Shown here: positions 32,223 to 40,740 of the stretch, one piece after another | Layout of the letters: every line of letters begins with the position of its first letter | How positions within the stretch are numbered: position 1 is the first letter of the stretch | Origin: Sphingomonadaceae bacterium | GTDB lineage: Bacteria > Pseudomonadota > Alphaproteobacteria > Sphingomonadales > Sphingomonadaceae | DNA length: 64,000 nucleotides | Assembly (NCBI GenBank): GCA_947476425.1 | Contig: CANJQJ010000006.1 | Coordinates: 20,661 to 84,660 of the forward strand | Direction of reading: 5' to 3' | Notes under the pieces: model-generated | What the model saw: the letters and a program-made list of their open reading frames with translations, nothing else | The model's database searches: none | What the model was told of the DNA's origin: nothing | Program-made: the position numbers and the translations under genes

Positions 32223-33465
32223 AGCGAAGCACCTGTACCGGATCAGTGCTCGCTGCCTTCCACGCCGGATAGAGGGTGAACAGGAAGGCTGAACCGATGG
32301 CCAGCACGACGATCGCTGTCACCTCGAACGGATCGGTCTTGGCCGGCAATTCGGTGAGGAAGCGGATCGACGGATCCCACAAATTCTGTCCGGTCAGTAA
32401 TTGAACGAAGTTCACGAAATTCTGCCTGAAATAGAGGAGAAGCATGCCGAGCACGAACCCGGCAAGCGTCCCCACGGTGCCGATCGTGACGCCGACGGTC
32501 ATGAAGATCTTCATCATGCCAGTTCGCGATGCGCCCATCGTGCGCAGGATTGCGATGTCGCGTGTCTTGGCTCGCACCAGCATGATCAGCGATGACAGGA
32601 TATTGAACACCGCGACCACGATAATCAGCGAGAGCACGACGAACATCGCGACCCGCTCCACCGCAAGCGCCTCAAACAGGCTAGCGTTCATCTGCCGCCA
32701 ATCGGTAACGACGGCACGCCCGCGCACTTTCGCGGTGATCGGTGCCATGATCTGGCCGACCTTGTCCGCATCGACCGTCTGCACTTCGACCATGCCAACT
32801 GCGTCATCGAGCATCAGCAGAGTCTGCGCATCCGCGATTGGCATCAAGACGAACGCCTTGTCATAATCATAGACCCCGACCTCGAAGATTGCGACGACGG
32901 TATAGCTCACGATCCGCGGCACGGTGCCGAATGGCGTAGTCTGGCCTTGGGGGCTGATGAGACTGATCTGACTGCCGACCTGCGCGCCGAGCGATTCCGC
33001 CAGCCGCGCGCCGATCGCGACGTTGCTCGAACCGGGCAGCACCGCCGACATGGTGCCTGCGACGACATTGCCCTTGATGGTTGGGTTGTTGCTGATGTCC
33101 TTGACCCGCATGCCGCGCAACAGCACGCCTTCGACCCGACCATTGAAACTTGCCATCAACGGCTGCTCGATCAACGGCGTGGCGGATATCACGCCCGGCG
33201 TTTTCATCGCCTCGGCGGCTATGCCCTGCCAGTTCGGCAATTTGCCGTCATAGCCCTGGATGACGGCGTGGCCGTTGAGGCCGACGATCTTGTCGAACAG
33301 CTCGGCACGAAATCCATTCATGACCGACATCACCACGATCAGCGCAGCGACGCCAATCATCACACCCGCAAGGCTGAAGCCCGCCACGAGCGCAATGATG
33401 CCCTCGCCCTTGCCGGGCCAGAGATATCGCTTGGCGATCATGCGCTCGTAACGGGAAAGGATCAC
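32215..33465 (-). CDS. lolC: Lipoprotein-releasing ABC transporter permease LolC/LolE
   Basis: The 416-residue protein has the MacB/FtsX-type layout. The N-terminal transmembrane helix follows [16 protein letters not shown] and precedes the periplasmic domain. Three C-terminal helices end ...[33 protein letters not shown], the conserved terminal Pro-Val-x-x-Leu-Arg-Tyr-Glu. In E. coli two related subunits, LolC and LolE, act together; here one gene is visible. Its start overlaps the proS stop by 4 bp, so proS-lolCE-lolD form one transcript. Confidence 0.93.
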   Translation of the reverse strand: MILSRYERMIAKRYLWPGKGEGIIALVAGFSLAGVMIGVAALIVVMSVMNGFRAELFDKIVGLNGHAVIQGYDGKLPNWQGIAAEAMKTPGVISATPLIEQPLMASFNGRVEGVLLRGMRVKDISNNPTIKGNVVAGTMSAVLPGSSNVAIGARLAESLGAQVGSQISLISPQGQTTPFGTVPRIVSYTVVAIFEVGVYDYDKAFVLMPIADAQTLLMLDDAVGMVEVQTVDADKVGQIMAPITAKVRGRAVVTDWRQMNASLFEALAVERVAMFVVLSLIIVVAVFNILSSLIMLVRAKTRDIAILRTMGASRTGMMKIFMTVGVTIGTVGTLAGFVLGMLLLYFRQNFVNFVQLLTGQNLWDPSIRFLTELPAKTDPFEVTAIVVLAIGSAFLFTLYPAWKAASTDPVQVLRYE

Positions 33466-34790
33466 GCAGTGGCCCTCTGCGCCATCTTCGCCAGTGCGTC
33501 CGACGCGGACAGTTCGATCTTCTCGCCCGTCGCGCGGTTCTTGAGCTCGACGACGTCGCGCTCGAGGCCCTTCGGGCCGACGACGATCTGCCAGGGCAGG
33601 CCGATCACGTCCATCGTGGCGAACTTGGCGCCGCCACGTTCGTCGCGATCGTCATACAAAACCTCGACGCCTGCTGCCTCGAGCTTGCGATAAAGATCGT
33701 CGCACGCCGCGGCACAGCCCTCATGGTCCGCGCGCATGTTGATCAGGCCGACCTTGTAAGGCGCAACCGACTCCGGCCAGATGATCCCGGCATCGTCATG
33801 ACTGGCTTCGATAATCGCGCCGACCAGCCGCGAGACCCCAATCCCGTAGCTGCCCATGTGCGGGATGACTTCCGAGCCGTCGGATGCCTGTACCTTCATT
33901 CCCATCGCAGACGAATATTTGGTGCCGAAGTAGAAAATGTGCCCGACTTCGACGCCACGCGACTGGCGTAGCGCATCGCCGGCTTCCGCCTCGCGTGCTT
34001 CATCGCGCTTCTCGTCGGTGGCTGCATAGTCGGCCGTATATCCACCGACGATCGAACGCAGCCCGTCGACATCATCGAAATCAACGTCGGTGAGAGCGGC
34101 AGGCTTCTCCCAGTTGCTGTGATAGAAGACGTCGCTCTCTCCAGTTGGCGCGAGCACGATGAACTCGTGCGAAAGATCGCCGCCGATCGGGCCGGTGTCG
34201 GCCTGCATCGGAATCGCGCGAAGCCCCATTCGCGCGAAGGTGTTGAGATAGGCGACGAACATGCGGTTGTAGCTGTGGCGTGCGCCAGTTTCGTCCATGT
34301 CGAAACTATAGGCATCCTTCATCAGAAATTCGCGCCCGCGCATCACGCCGAAACGGGGCCGGACTTCGTCGCGAAACTTCCACTGGATATTGTAGAGCGT
34401 CCGGGGGAGGTCCCGGTAGCTGCGCGCCGAGTCGCGGAACACCGAGGTAATGACCTCCTCAGCGGTCGGCCCGAACAGCATCTCTCGATCGTGCCGATCC
34501 TTGATTCGGAGCATTTCGGGGCCATAGGCATCGTATCGACCCGACTGGCGCCATAATTCAGCCGACTGCATGGTCGGCATCAGCAACTCGATCGCGCCTG
34601 CCCGATCCTGTTCCTCACGGACGATCTGCTCGATCTTGCGAAGCACACGATAGCCGAGTGGTAGCCATGTATAGATGCCGGCGGCAGTCTGGCGGATCAA
34701 ACCCGCGCGGAGCATCAGCTTATGGCTGATGATCTGGGCATCGGCGGGCGACTCCTTGGAGACGGGAAGAAAATAGCGGGAAAGACGCAT
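33462..34790 (-). CDS. proS: Prolyl-tRNA synthetase (short alphaproteobacterial type)
   Basis: The 442-residue enzyme lacks the inserted editing domain of longer bacterial ProRS, which is typical of alphaproteobacteria. Class II motifs are visible: motif 2 as [26 protein letters not shown], motif 3 near [13 protein letters not shown], and the C-terminal anticodon-binding domain [25 protein letters not shown]. It charges tRNA-Pro in the cytoplasm. Because the insertion is absent, clearance of mischarged Ala-tRNA-Pro would need a separate factor. Confidence 0.95.
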   Translation of the reverse strand: MRLSRYFLPVSKESPADAQIISHKLMLRAGLIRQTAAGIYTWLPLGYRVLRKIEQIVREEQDRAGAIELLMPTMQSAELWRQSGRYDAYGPEMLRIKDRHDREMLFGPTAEEVITSVFRDSARSYRDLPRTLYNIQWKFRDEVRPRFGVMRGREFLMKDAYSFDMDETGARHSYNRMFVAYLNTFARMGLRAIPMQADTGPIGGDLSHEFIVLAPTGESDVFYHSNWEKPAALTDVDFDDVDGLRSIVGGYTADYAATDEKRDEAREAEAGDALRQSRGVEVGHIFYFGTKYSSAMGMKVQASDGSEVIPHMGSYGIGVSRLVGAIIEASHDDAGIIWPESVAPYKVGLINMRADHEGCAAACDDLYRKLEAAGVEVLYDDRDERGGAKFATMDVIGLPWQIVVGPKGLERDVVELKNRATGEKIELSASDALAKMAQRATA

Positions 34791-34929
34791 CGAGGATCGG
34801 ACCTGTCGAAAAATGATGTGGCGCCTGCTCTAGGATGCCGCAGCGCGCCGGGCAACATCCGTCGCCCGTGCCCCCTGTTGCCGAGAAAACACAGTCGTCC
34901 GCTTTCGACGTCGGACAGCCGTAAAGCCC

Positions 34930-35123
34930 GTGACAAATCCAGCTGCGTTTCCTACTCATCCTCCCACGAACACGGCGAATAACAGGCCATGGTTCGGGGA
35001 GGCAGCTGTCTGCTCAACCGTCAACAAGGGGGACGGTCGCAGCGGATACGCCAGTAATTTGGGGGCTGACGGTTTTTTGATCGTCACGCAGGACGCCCGG
35101 ACCGAAAACGGTCCGGGCGTTTT
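34930..35123 (+). ncRNA. Candidate small RNA with two successive terminator-like hairpins
   Basis: The 428-bp gap between proS and the small gene at 35219 holds no convincing protein. It has GTGACA-17 bp-TACTCA at 34930-34958, a stem AACCGTCA/TGACGGTT (35016-35023 with 35067-35074) followed by TTTTTT, and a second perfect 11-bp stem at 35093-35120 followed by TTTT. The first stem has a 43-nt loop, so may be a folded domain rather than a simple terminator. I infer a short transcript of roughly 120-160 nt ending at 35078 or 35123. It could instead be a leader of the downstream small gene. Confidence 0.4.
35093..35123 (+). terminator. Perfect terminator hairpin without an obvious upstream gene
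   Basis: ACGCCCGGACC and GGTCCGGGCGT form an 11-bp stem around GAAAAC and are followed by TTTT. It points rightward, while proS is leftward, so it must end some other rightward transcript. Confidence 0.8.
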
Positions 35124-35218
35124 GCATTTCAGCCCTGAAGATCACTTAGCCTGAAGATCGTCGGTCCGCTGTTTAAGCTTTCTCAACACCGTTAGCGCAT
35201 CATGATCTGATGATCCCG

Positions 35219-35404
35219 ATGCGCAACAGCACCATATTCAAAAGCCGGTGGATGGCGCTCGTCTGGTCCGCCGGGATTATCTGGTTCGCCGTCGATGTCG
35301 CTGGCTCTCCGGAGGATGGCAACCAGGTGATGGACAATGCCACCCAAGCCGCGCTCCACGCCTTTACCGACGATCCAGCATCGCCTTCACCTCGGGCGCA
35401 ATAG
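35219..35404 (+). CDS. Small membrane protein of unknown function
   Basis: The 61-residue frame (MRNSTIFKSRWMALVWSAGIIWFAVDVAG...) has a basic N-terminus, one hydrophobic helix at residues ~12-31 and a polar Asp/Asn/Ala C-terminus. Small proteins of this shape recur in sphingomonads. ATG at 35210 is an alternative start; neither has a good ribosome site. Its last 41 bp overlap the end of the convergent tesA gene. Confidence 0.5.
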   Translation: MRNSTIFKSRWMALVWSAGIIWFAVDVAGSPEDGNQVMDNATQAALHAFTDDPASPSPRAQ

Positions 35405-36035
35405 CGCGAACAATGATCGCAACGCCCGGACCAGTCGGGTGCATGTTGTCCTTGAGCTGAAGCTTGCGATGACCCGCCACGCCGGCAAGGAAAAACGGAT
35501 AGAGCCGCACGCCATGGCGACGCGCCAGTGCTGGGTAGATGGTATCGAAATGGCGGCGATAATCGGCACCCATGTTGGGCGCGGCGCGCATTCCCGCCAA
35601 TAGTACCGGGATTTTCCGACGATCGAGGTCATCCAAAATCGCCGAAAGATTGGCGCGGGTCTCCGAAGGATCAATTCCGCGCAGCATGTCGTTGGCGCCG
35701 AGCTCCAGGATCAGGAGATCGGGCTTGCGCTTGAGCGCACCGAGCACCCATCCCAGCCGGGCACGGCCCTGCGCACTGGTGTCGCCGGAAATTCCTGCGT
35801 TACGGACAGCAACGTCGATACCTTCCCTGCGGAGTTCGGATTCGAGCTGGACCGGAAAAGCCTCGGCAGGCTTAAGCCCGTAGCCGGCCGTGAGGCTGTC
35901 GCCGTACGCCACTACAAGCCTCGACTCCGATAGCGCCGGCGTCGATCCCAGCAGGGCAACCGCTGCCAGCACATGGACAATGCGTTTTAGCGCCCCATAT
36001 ACAGCCTCGTCATTCCTCATCCGCCCGTCCTTCAT
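35364..36035 (-). CDS. tesA: SGNH-hydrolase arylesterase / acyl-CoA thioesterase I (TesA-like)
   Basis: The 223-residue protein has an N-terminal signal peptide (IVHVLAAVALLGSTPALS) and the four SGNH blocks: GDSLTAGYG (Ser), NAGISGDTS (Gly), ELGANDMLRG (Asn) and DNMHPTGPG (Asp-x-x-His). TesA is a periplasmic thioesterase/lysophospholipase. ATG 36035 follows a strong GGAGG at 8 nt; ATG 36020 is possible. The gene diverges from the YbbA/YbbP-like exporter, the same pairing as in E. coli. Confidence 0.93.
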   Translation of the reverse strand: MKDGRMRNDEAVYGALKRIVHVLAAVALLGSTPALSESRLVVAYGDSLTAGYGLKPAEAFPVQLESELRREGIDVAVRNAGISGDTSAQGRARLGWVLGALKRKPDLLILELGANDMLRGIDPSETRANLSAILDDLDRRKIPVLLAGMRAAPNMGADYRRHFDTIYPALARRHGVRLYPFFLAGVAGHRKLQLKDNMHPTGPGVAIIVRAIAPEVKAMLDRR

Positions 36036-36054
36036 TTGAAAGCCTCCGCACCCG

Positions 36055-36744
36055 ATGTCCTCCGGCCATATCGTGATCGAAGCCCGCGATGTCACGCTTT
36101 CGCTGGGACGCGGCGATGCGCGCGTTGAAATTCTGAAAGGCATCGACCTTTCGATCGATGCCGGAGCAAGTGTCGCGCTGCTGGGGCCGTCAGGTTCCGG
36201 CAAATCCTCGCTCATGGCCGTTCTTTCGGGATTGGAGCGCGCGACCGGTGGGTCGATCCGGGTCGCGGGCGCTGATTTCGGCGCGCTGGATGAGGATGGA
36301 CTGGCGCGTGCGCGACGTGGCCGAATCGGTATCGTTCTCCAGGCATTTCACCTGCTTCCAACGATGACTGCGCTTGAGAATGTGGCAGTGCCGCTTGAAT
36401 TATCGGGCGTCGAGGACGCCTTTGAACGCGCCGCCGAGGAACTGACGGCCGTCGGCCTTGGGGCGCGACTGTCGCATTATCCGGCACAGCTTTCAGGCGG
36501 GGAACAGCAGCGAGTCGCGATTGCTCGCGCCACCGCGCCCCGCCCCGCGCTGATCTTCGCCGACGAGCCAACCGGCAATCTCGACGCCGCCACGGGCGAG
36601 ACGATCATGGACTTGCTTTTCGCACGCCGGCGCGAAACCGGAGCAACGCTAGTGATGATCACGCATGATGCGGCACTCAGCCGCCGTTGCGACCGCATCG
36701 TCACGCTGCGCGACGGCAGCATCCTGGCCGACAGCGAAGCATGA
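36055..36744 (+). CDS. ABC transporter ATP-binding protein, YbbA-like
   Basis: The 229-residue ATPase has Walker [21 protein letters not shown], signature [14 protein letters not shown], Walker [13 protein letters not shown] and MITHD switch. It belongs to the LolD/MacB/YbbA group. Its ATG overlaps the permease start (ATGA). Its start codon is only 19 bp from the divergent tesA start, so its promoter must lie inside the tesA coding region. The pair with an 828-residue permease and neighbour tesA matches E. coli ybbA-ybbP. Confidence 0.92.
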   Translation: MSSGHIVIEARDVTLSLGRGDARVEILKGIDLSIDAGASVALLGPSGSGKSSLMAVLSGLERATGGSIRVAGADFGALDEDGLARARRGRIGIVLQAFHLLPTMTALENVAVPLELSGVEDAFERAAEELTAVGLGARLSHYPAQLSGGEQQRVAIARATAPRPALIFADEPTGNLDAATGETIMDLLFARRRETGATLVMITHDAALSRRCDRIVTLRDGSILADSEA

Positions 36745-39227
36745 GACTTGCCATCCGGCTCGCGCTGCGCGACCTGCGAGGCGGGCTGACCGGGCTCCGC
36801 CTGCTCGCCATCTGCCTGTTCCTCGGCGTAGCGGCACTTGCCGGCATTGCCAGTCTCAACGCAGCGATCGACCGGACGCTTTCCGAGCAGGGCCAGACCA
36901 TTCTCGGCGGGGATATCGATTTCAAGCTGACCCAGCGCGAGGCGGATCCAGGCGAGCGCGCGGCGATCGAGACCGAGGGCCGGGTTTCGGAAATCGTCAG
37001 CGTCCGCGCGATGGTAAGCGGTGGCGCCGGCGGGCAAGCGATATTGAGCGAACTCAAGGCCGTGGATGCTGCATATCCGCTGTTTGGGAGACTTGCTCCT
37101 CGTCCGAAAGCCGATGAAATTGCGCTCGCACCGATTCTTGCCGAACGGTTGCGGGTAAAGAAGGGTGACGTCGTCCATATCGGCGAAGGTCGGTTTGTCG
37201 TCGCCGGCACAATACGGCAGGAGCCCGACAGCGCTGGGACCGGCTTCGCGTTCGGGCCGACTGCAATCCTCTCTCGATCCGCGCTTGCCGGCACTGGGCT
37301 GATCCAGCCTGGCAGCCTCTACGAAACGCATTATCGCGTCCGGCTTCCCTCCGGAATCGAACCCGCGCCGGCGATCAAGCGGATCACCGCGCGCGTTCCC
37401 CACGCCGAATGGGAAATCCGCGACCGACGGGATGGATCGCCCGGCACGCGGCGGTTCATCGACCGAATGGGCCAGTTCCTGTCACTGGTGGGGCTGACCG
37501 CACTGGTTGTGGCGGGTATCGGCGTTGGCAATGGCGTGGCGAGTTATCTCGACGGCAAGCGCACCAGCATCGCGACGCTGAAAGCCATGGGTGCGACCGG
37601 GCGACTGATCTTCCAGACATATATGCTCCAGATCCTGATCGTCGCGGCTGGCGGCATCGTAGCGGGGCTTTTCACCGGAGCGCTCCTGCCATGGGCGATC
37701 AGCGCCGTGGCAGGCGACGCGTTGCCGGTGCCCCCGCACCTCGCGATCTATACCTTGCCCCTCCTGACCAGCGCAGCCTACGGCGTGCTGACCGCGATGC
37801 TGTTTGCGATCGCGCCGCTTGCACAGGCAAAGCGAATCCCGGCGGCGAGCTTGTTCCGGGGCAATCTCGGGCAGAAGGTTCGCACCGGATGGCAAACGGG
37901 ACTCGCAACGCTCGGCATTGGCCTGCTGATCGCAGCGCTCGCGATCGGAACGGCGCGCGAGCCGCGCTTCGCAGCCTGGTTCATTCTCGCCGCGCTAGGG
38001 CTGCTGGCTCTCCTCGCGTTGCTGGGCGCCAGCATCCAACAGTTGGCGGCATTCTTACCAAGGCCGGCCCACCCGCTGGCACGGCTTGCGCTTGCCAACC
38101 TCCACCGCCCCGGTGCCCAGACCGGCCGGCTGGTCGTGGCGCTTGGACTTGGGCTGTCGCTGTTTGCGACACTTGCCGTGGTCGAAACCAATCTCGACGG
38201 CCAGATGGCAACGAGCATTCCCGCCAAGGCACCGGATTTCTTCCTGCTGGATATTCCCTCCACCGGGATCGAGAACTTCCGCACGCTGGTTGCCAGGCAG
38301 GCACCGGGAGCAAGGCTGGTGACGGTGCCATCGCTGCGCGGCCCAGTGGTGGCGGTGAAGGGTGAGCGCGTATCGGATATGAAGGAAATCCCGCCGGACG
38401 CATGGATACTGCGCGGAGATCGCGGACTGACCTATGCGACGACGCTGCCGAAGGGCAACCGAATCGTCGAAGGAAAATGGTGGCCGGCCAATTATGACGG
38501 GCCGCCACTTGTTTCGATCGACGTGCGCGCGGCGAAAGCACTCAAGTTGCGGATCGGCGACGGTCTCACAATGTCAGTCCTGGGGGTCGAGATCCCCGCC
38601 CGCGTTGCGAGCTTTCGCGAGATCGACTGGGGAACGATGGGGCTGAATTTCGGGATAATCTTCTCGCCCGGCGCCCTCGCGGGGGCGCCGCACAGTTACC
38701 TGGCGACGATCGCGCTGCCCGGTGGCGGTGATCCGGCGCGCGAAGCGGCTTTCAATCGCGCCGTGACGCACGCCTTCCCCTCGGTTTCCCTGATCGCGGT
38801 GCGTGATGTGATCGAAACGCTGGGCAACCTCGTCGGCCAGATCTCGACCGCGGTAAGGGCGGCCGCCTCGGTGGCGATCGCGGCGGGGATCGCCGTGCTG
38901 ATCGGCGCGATCGCTGCCGCGCGGCAGGCCCGGATCTACGACGCAGTGCTGCTGAAGCTGCTCGGGGCAACGCGTGCTCAAATTCTAGCGGCGCAGGCGA
39001 TGGAATATGCCGCACTCTCGCTGATCGTCTCGATCATCGCGCTCGGCGTCGCTGGAGCGGGTGGCTGGTATGTCGTCACTCAGGTGCTCGACCTGCAATG
39101 GGCGCCCGATTGGCCAGTGGTGCTGGCGACGCTAGCGACGGGTACAATTGTAACACTGGTGCTCGGGCTTGCAGGCGCACTGCCTGCGCTTGCCGCCCGC
39201 CCGGCGCAGGCGTTGCGGGAGCTCTAG
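36741..39227 (+). CDS. FtsX-like ABC transporter permease, YbbP-like
   Basis: The 828-residue protein starts MRLAIRLALRDLRGGLTGLRLL. It has one N-terminal transmembrane helix, a periplasmic domain, three helices near residues 255-390, further helices near 400-440 and a second periplasmic domain. Three terminal helices end PALAARPAQALREL. This two-FtsX layout fits YbbP. The substrate is unknown; a lipid-related role is suggested by the tesA neighbour in many genomes. The stop codon sits head to tail with the convergent mtnN stop within the palindrome GCTCTAGCTAGAGC. Confidence 0.92.
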   Translation: MRLAIRLALRDLRGGLTGLRLLAICLFLGVAALAGIASLNAAIDRTLSEQGQTILGGDIDFKLTQREADPGERAAIETEGRVSEIVSVRAMVSGGAGGQAILSELKAVDAAYPLFGRLAPRPKADEIALAPILAERLRVKKGDVVHIGEGRFVVAGTIRQEPDSAGTGFAFGPTAILSRSALAGTGLIQPGSLYETHYRVRLPSGIEPAPAIKRITARVPHAEWEIRDRRDGSPGTRRFIDRMGQFLSLVGLTALVVAGIGVGNGVASYLDGKRTSIATLKAMGATGRLIFQTYMLQILIVAAGGIVAGLFTGALLPWAISAVAGDALPVPPHLAIYTLPLLTSAAYGVLTAMLFAIAPLAQAKRIPAASLFRGNLGQKVRTGWQTGLATLGIGLLIAALAIGTAREPRFAAWFILAALGLLALLALLGASIQQLAAFLPRPAHPLARLALANLHRPGAQTGRLVVALGLGLSLFATLAVVETNLDGQMATSIPAKAPDFFLLDIPSTGIENFRTLVARQAPGARLVTVPSLRGPVVAVKGERVSDMKEIPPDAWILRGDRGLTYATTLPKGNRIVEGKWWPANYDGPPLVSIDVRAAKALKLRIGDGLTMSVLGVEIPARVASFREIDWGTMGLNFGIIFSPGALAGAPHSYLATIALPGGGDPAREAAFNRAVTHAFPSVSLIAVRDVIETLGNLVGQISTAVRAAASVAIAAGIAVLIGAIAAARQARIYDAVLLKLLGATRAQILAAQAMEYAALSLIVSIIALGVAGAGGWYVVTQVLDLQWAPDWPVVLATLATGTIVTLVLGLAGALPALAARPAQALREL

Positions 39228-39896
39228 CTAGAGCAACTCGACAAGGCGTTCCGCCGCTTGCGCCGATTTGCGAGCTGCTGCATCCAGATTCGCGACAAAA
39301 CTGTCTGCACTGTCGCCGTCTGCACTGTCAGTAGTCGCCTTGATCGCCGCCCACGGTACGCCAAGCAGATGCGCAACCTGCGCAACGGCTGCGGTCTCCA
39401 TGTCTACCAGCATTGCTCCAAGCTTCTCGCGAACGCGCGCTGCGTGGATCCCGCACTCGATGAACAGATCACTGGTAGCGATGAGAGTTTCCGGCAGGCC
39501 GAGGGGCGGCAAGGGCATCGCACGAAATGCACTGACGGAGGCGGGGCCGATCGGCCAGGATCCGGCGGTATAATGGACCAGTCCATCGGGTCGCTGCGCC
39601 CCGAAATCAGCCTGAACCGCTTCGACGATGTTGAACAGATCGCCTTCGAGATCACCGATCTTGCCCGCGGTGCCGATCACCAGCAGCAACTCAACGCCAC
39701 AATGGACCCTCAGAACAGCAGCCGCAGTGGCGGCGGCGACCTTGCCGATGCCATTGCAGAGAAGAAAGATCGACTTGCCTGCATGGACAAGCTGCTCGAC
39801 CGGCAACGGGGCGCCCTCGACCTCCTCGCGCCGCACGCCGGGAAGGAAGGCGGCGAGTTCCTTTTCGACGCCCGAGATGATCCCGATACGTTGCAT
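39228..39896 (-). CDS. mtnN: 5'-methylthioadenosine/S-adenosylhomocysteine nucleosidase-like
   Basis: The 222-residue protein belongs to the PNP/UDP phosphorylase family. The catalytic pocket is suggested by ATSDLFIE, LVDMETAAVAQVA (Met-Glu for ribose 2'-OH) and KATTDSADGDSADSF (catalytic Asp). The Met-Glu and late Asp are those of MTA/SAH nucleosidases rather than phosphorylases, though distinction by eye is not certain. It would cleave methylthioadenosine and S-adenosylhomocysteine to adenine. The ATG shares one base with the apt stop (TGATG). Confidence 0.78.
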   Translation of the reverse strand: MQRIGIISGVEKELAAFLPGVRREEVEGAPLPVEQLVHAGKSIFLLCNGIGKVAAATAAAVLRVHCGVELLLVIGTAGKIGDLEGDLFNIVEAVQADFGAQRPDGLVHYTAGSWPIGPASVSAFRAMPLPPLGLPETLIATSDLFIECGIHAARVREKLGAMLVDMETAAVAQVAHLLGVPWAAIKATTDSADGDSADSFVANLDAAARKSAQAAERLVELL

Positions 39897-40444
39897 CAAT
39901 GCCCTGCAAAGGCGATCAGGGCGCGCGCCGCTATGCCGGCTCCGCCGAGACGCTCGGCACCGCCGAGATCGGGCAGGTCGATCACGAACGCAGCGACGAC
40001 GACCTCGGCACCCGCATCGCGAAGCAATCGCGCCGCTGCGAGCGCAGTTCCCCCTGTGGCGATCAGGTCATCGACCAACAGCACGCGCTTGCCAGCACCG
40101 CAGGCATCCGCATGCATCTCGATCCGGTCGGTGCCATATTCGAGATCATAGTCCACGCCGATGCATTCCCCGGGCAGCTTGCCCTGCTTGCGGAGCATCA
40201 GCACGCCGAGGCCAAGCTTGTACGCAAGCGCAGAAGCGAAGATGAAGCCGCGCGCTTCGATGCCGGCGATGAGATCGAAACTGTGATCCGACAATTGCTC
40301 CGCAAGCTGGTCGATCGTCGCGCGAAAGGCATTTCCATCGAGCAGCAAGGTGCTGATGTCGCGAAATTGAATGCCCGGCTTGGGGTAATCGGCGATGGTG
40401 CGCACAAGCGCACCGAGATGCTCGTTGTCGTTTTGCCGTTGCAT
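39896..40444 (-). CDS. apt: Adenine phosphoribosyltransferase
   Basis: The 182-residue enzyme has PKPGIQFRDISTLL near the N-terminus, the purine-site GIEARGFIFASALAYKL and the PRPP loop VLLVDDLIATGGTALAA. It converts adenine and PRPP to AMP. Its partner mtnN directly follows and supplies adenine, so the pair forms a salvage unit for adenine from polyamine and SAM by-products. Confidence 0.95.
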   Translation of the reverse strand: MQRQNDNEHLGALVRTIADYPKPGIQFRDISTLLLDGNAFRATIDQLAEQLSDHSFDLIAGIEARGFIFASALAYKLGLGVLMLRKQGKLPGECIGVDYDLEYGTDRIEMHADACGAGKRVLLVDDLIATGGTALAAARLLRDAGAEVVVAAFVIDLPDLGGAERLGGAGIAARALIAFAGH

Positions 40445-40648
40445 CGCTACTTATGCCCCACTGCCCCTACGGATTCGCGTCTTGTACGAGCGAGCGGGAC
40501 GGCTGGTCCATGGCAAAACCGGGACCATATCCCGACCCCGCCTCGGAACGCCGTCTGCCCGTTCGAGTTAATGCTATGTTTTACAACGATAAATACGCCC
40601 ACTTCGGGCACTGCGTAGAAGCCTGCCGAAACGACATTTTTGCAGGGC

Positions 40649-40676
40649 TTCACTAAGGCTACATGGTCTGTATAAC
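40649..40676 (+). promoter_or_regulatory. Possible gltB promoter
   Basis: TTCACT (40649-40654) and TATAAC (40671-40676) with a 16-bp spacer lie 65 bp before the gltB start. No NtrC-type or sigma54 site was recognised. The rest of the 296-bp gap 40445-40740 is without a convincing gene. Confidence 0.4.
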
Positions 40677-40740
40677 GCGCGCCCGAGGATCATGGCCCGA
40701 CTATGCCGGGCTCGCCACAATTAGAAGGATTGGCGCGGAA

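Noticed and set aside
34930..35154. Possible 74-codon protein in the proS upstream gap
   Set aside because: The frame runs through two terminator-like stems, has no ribosome site and no recognisable domain.
40447..40656. Two small overlapping frames, one per strand, between apt and gltB
   Set aside because: Neither has a good ribosome site or a recognisable protein pattern. The region is better read as regulatory.
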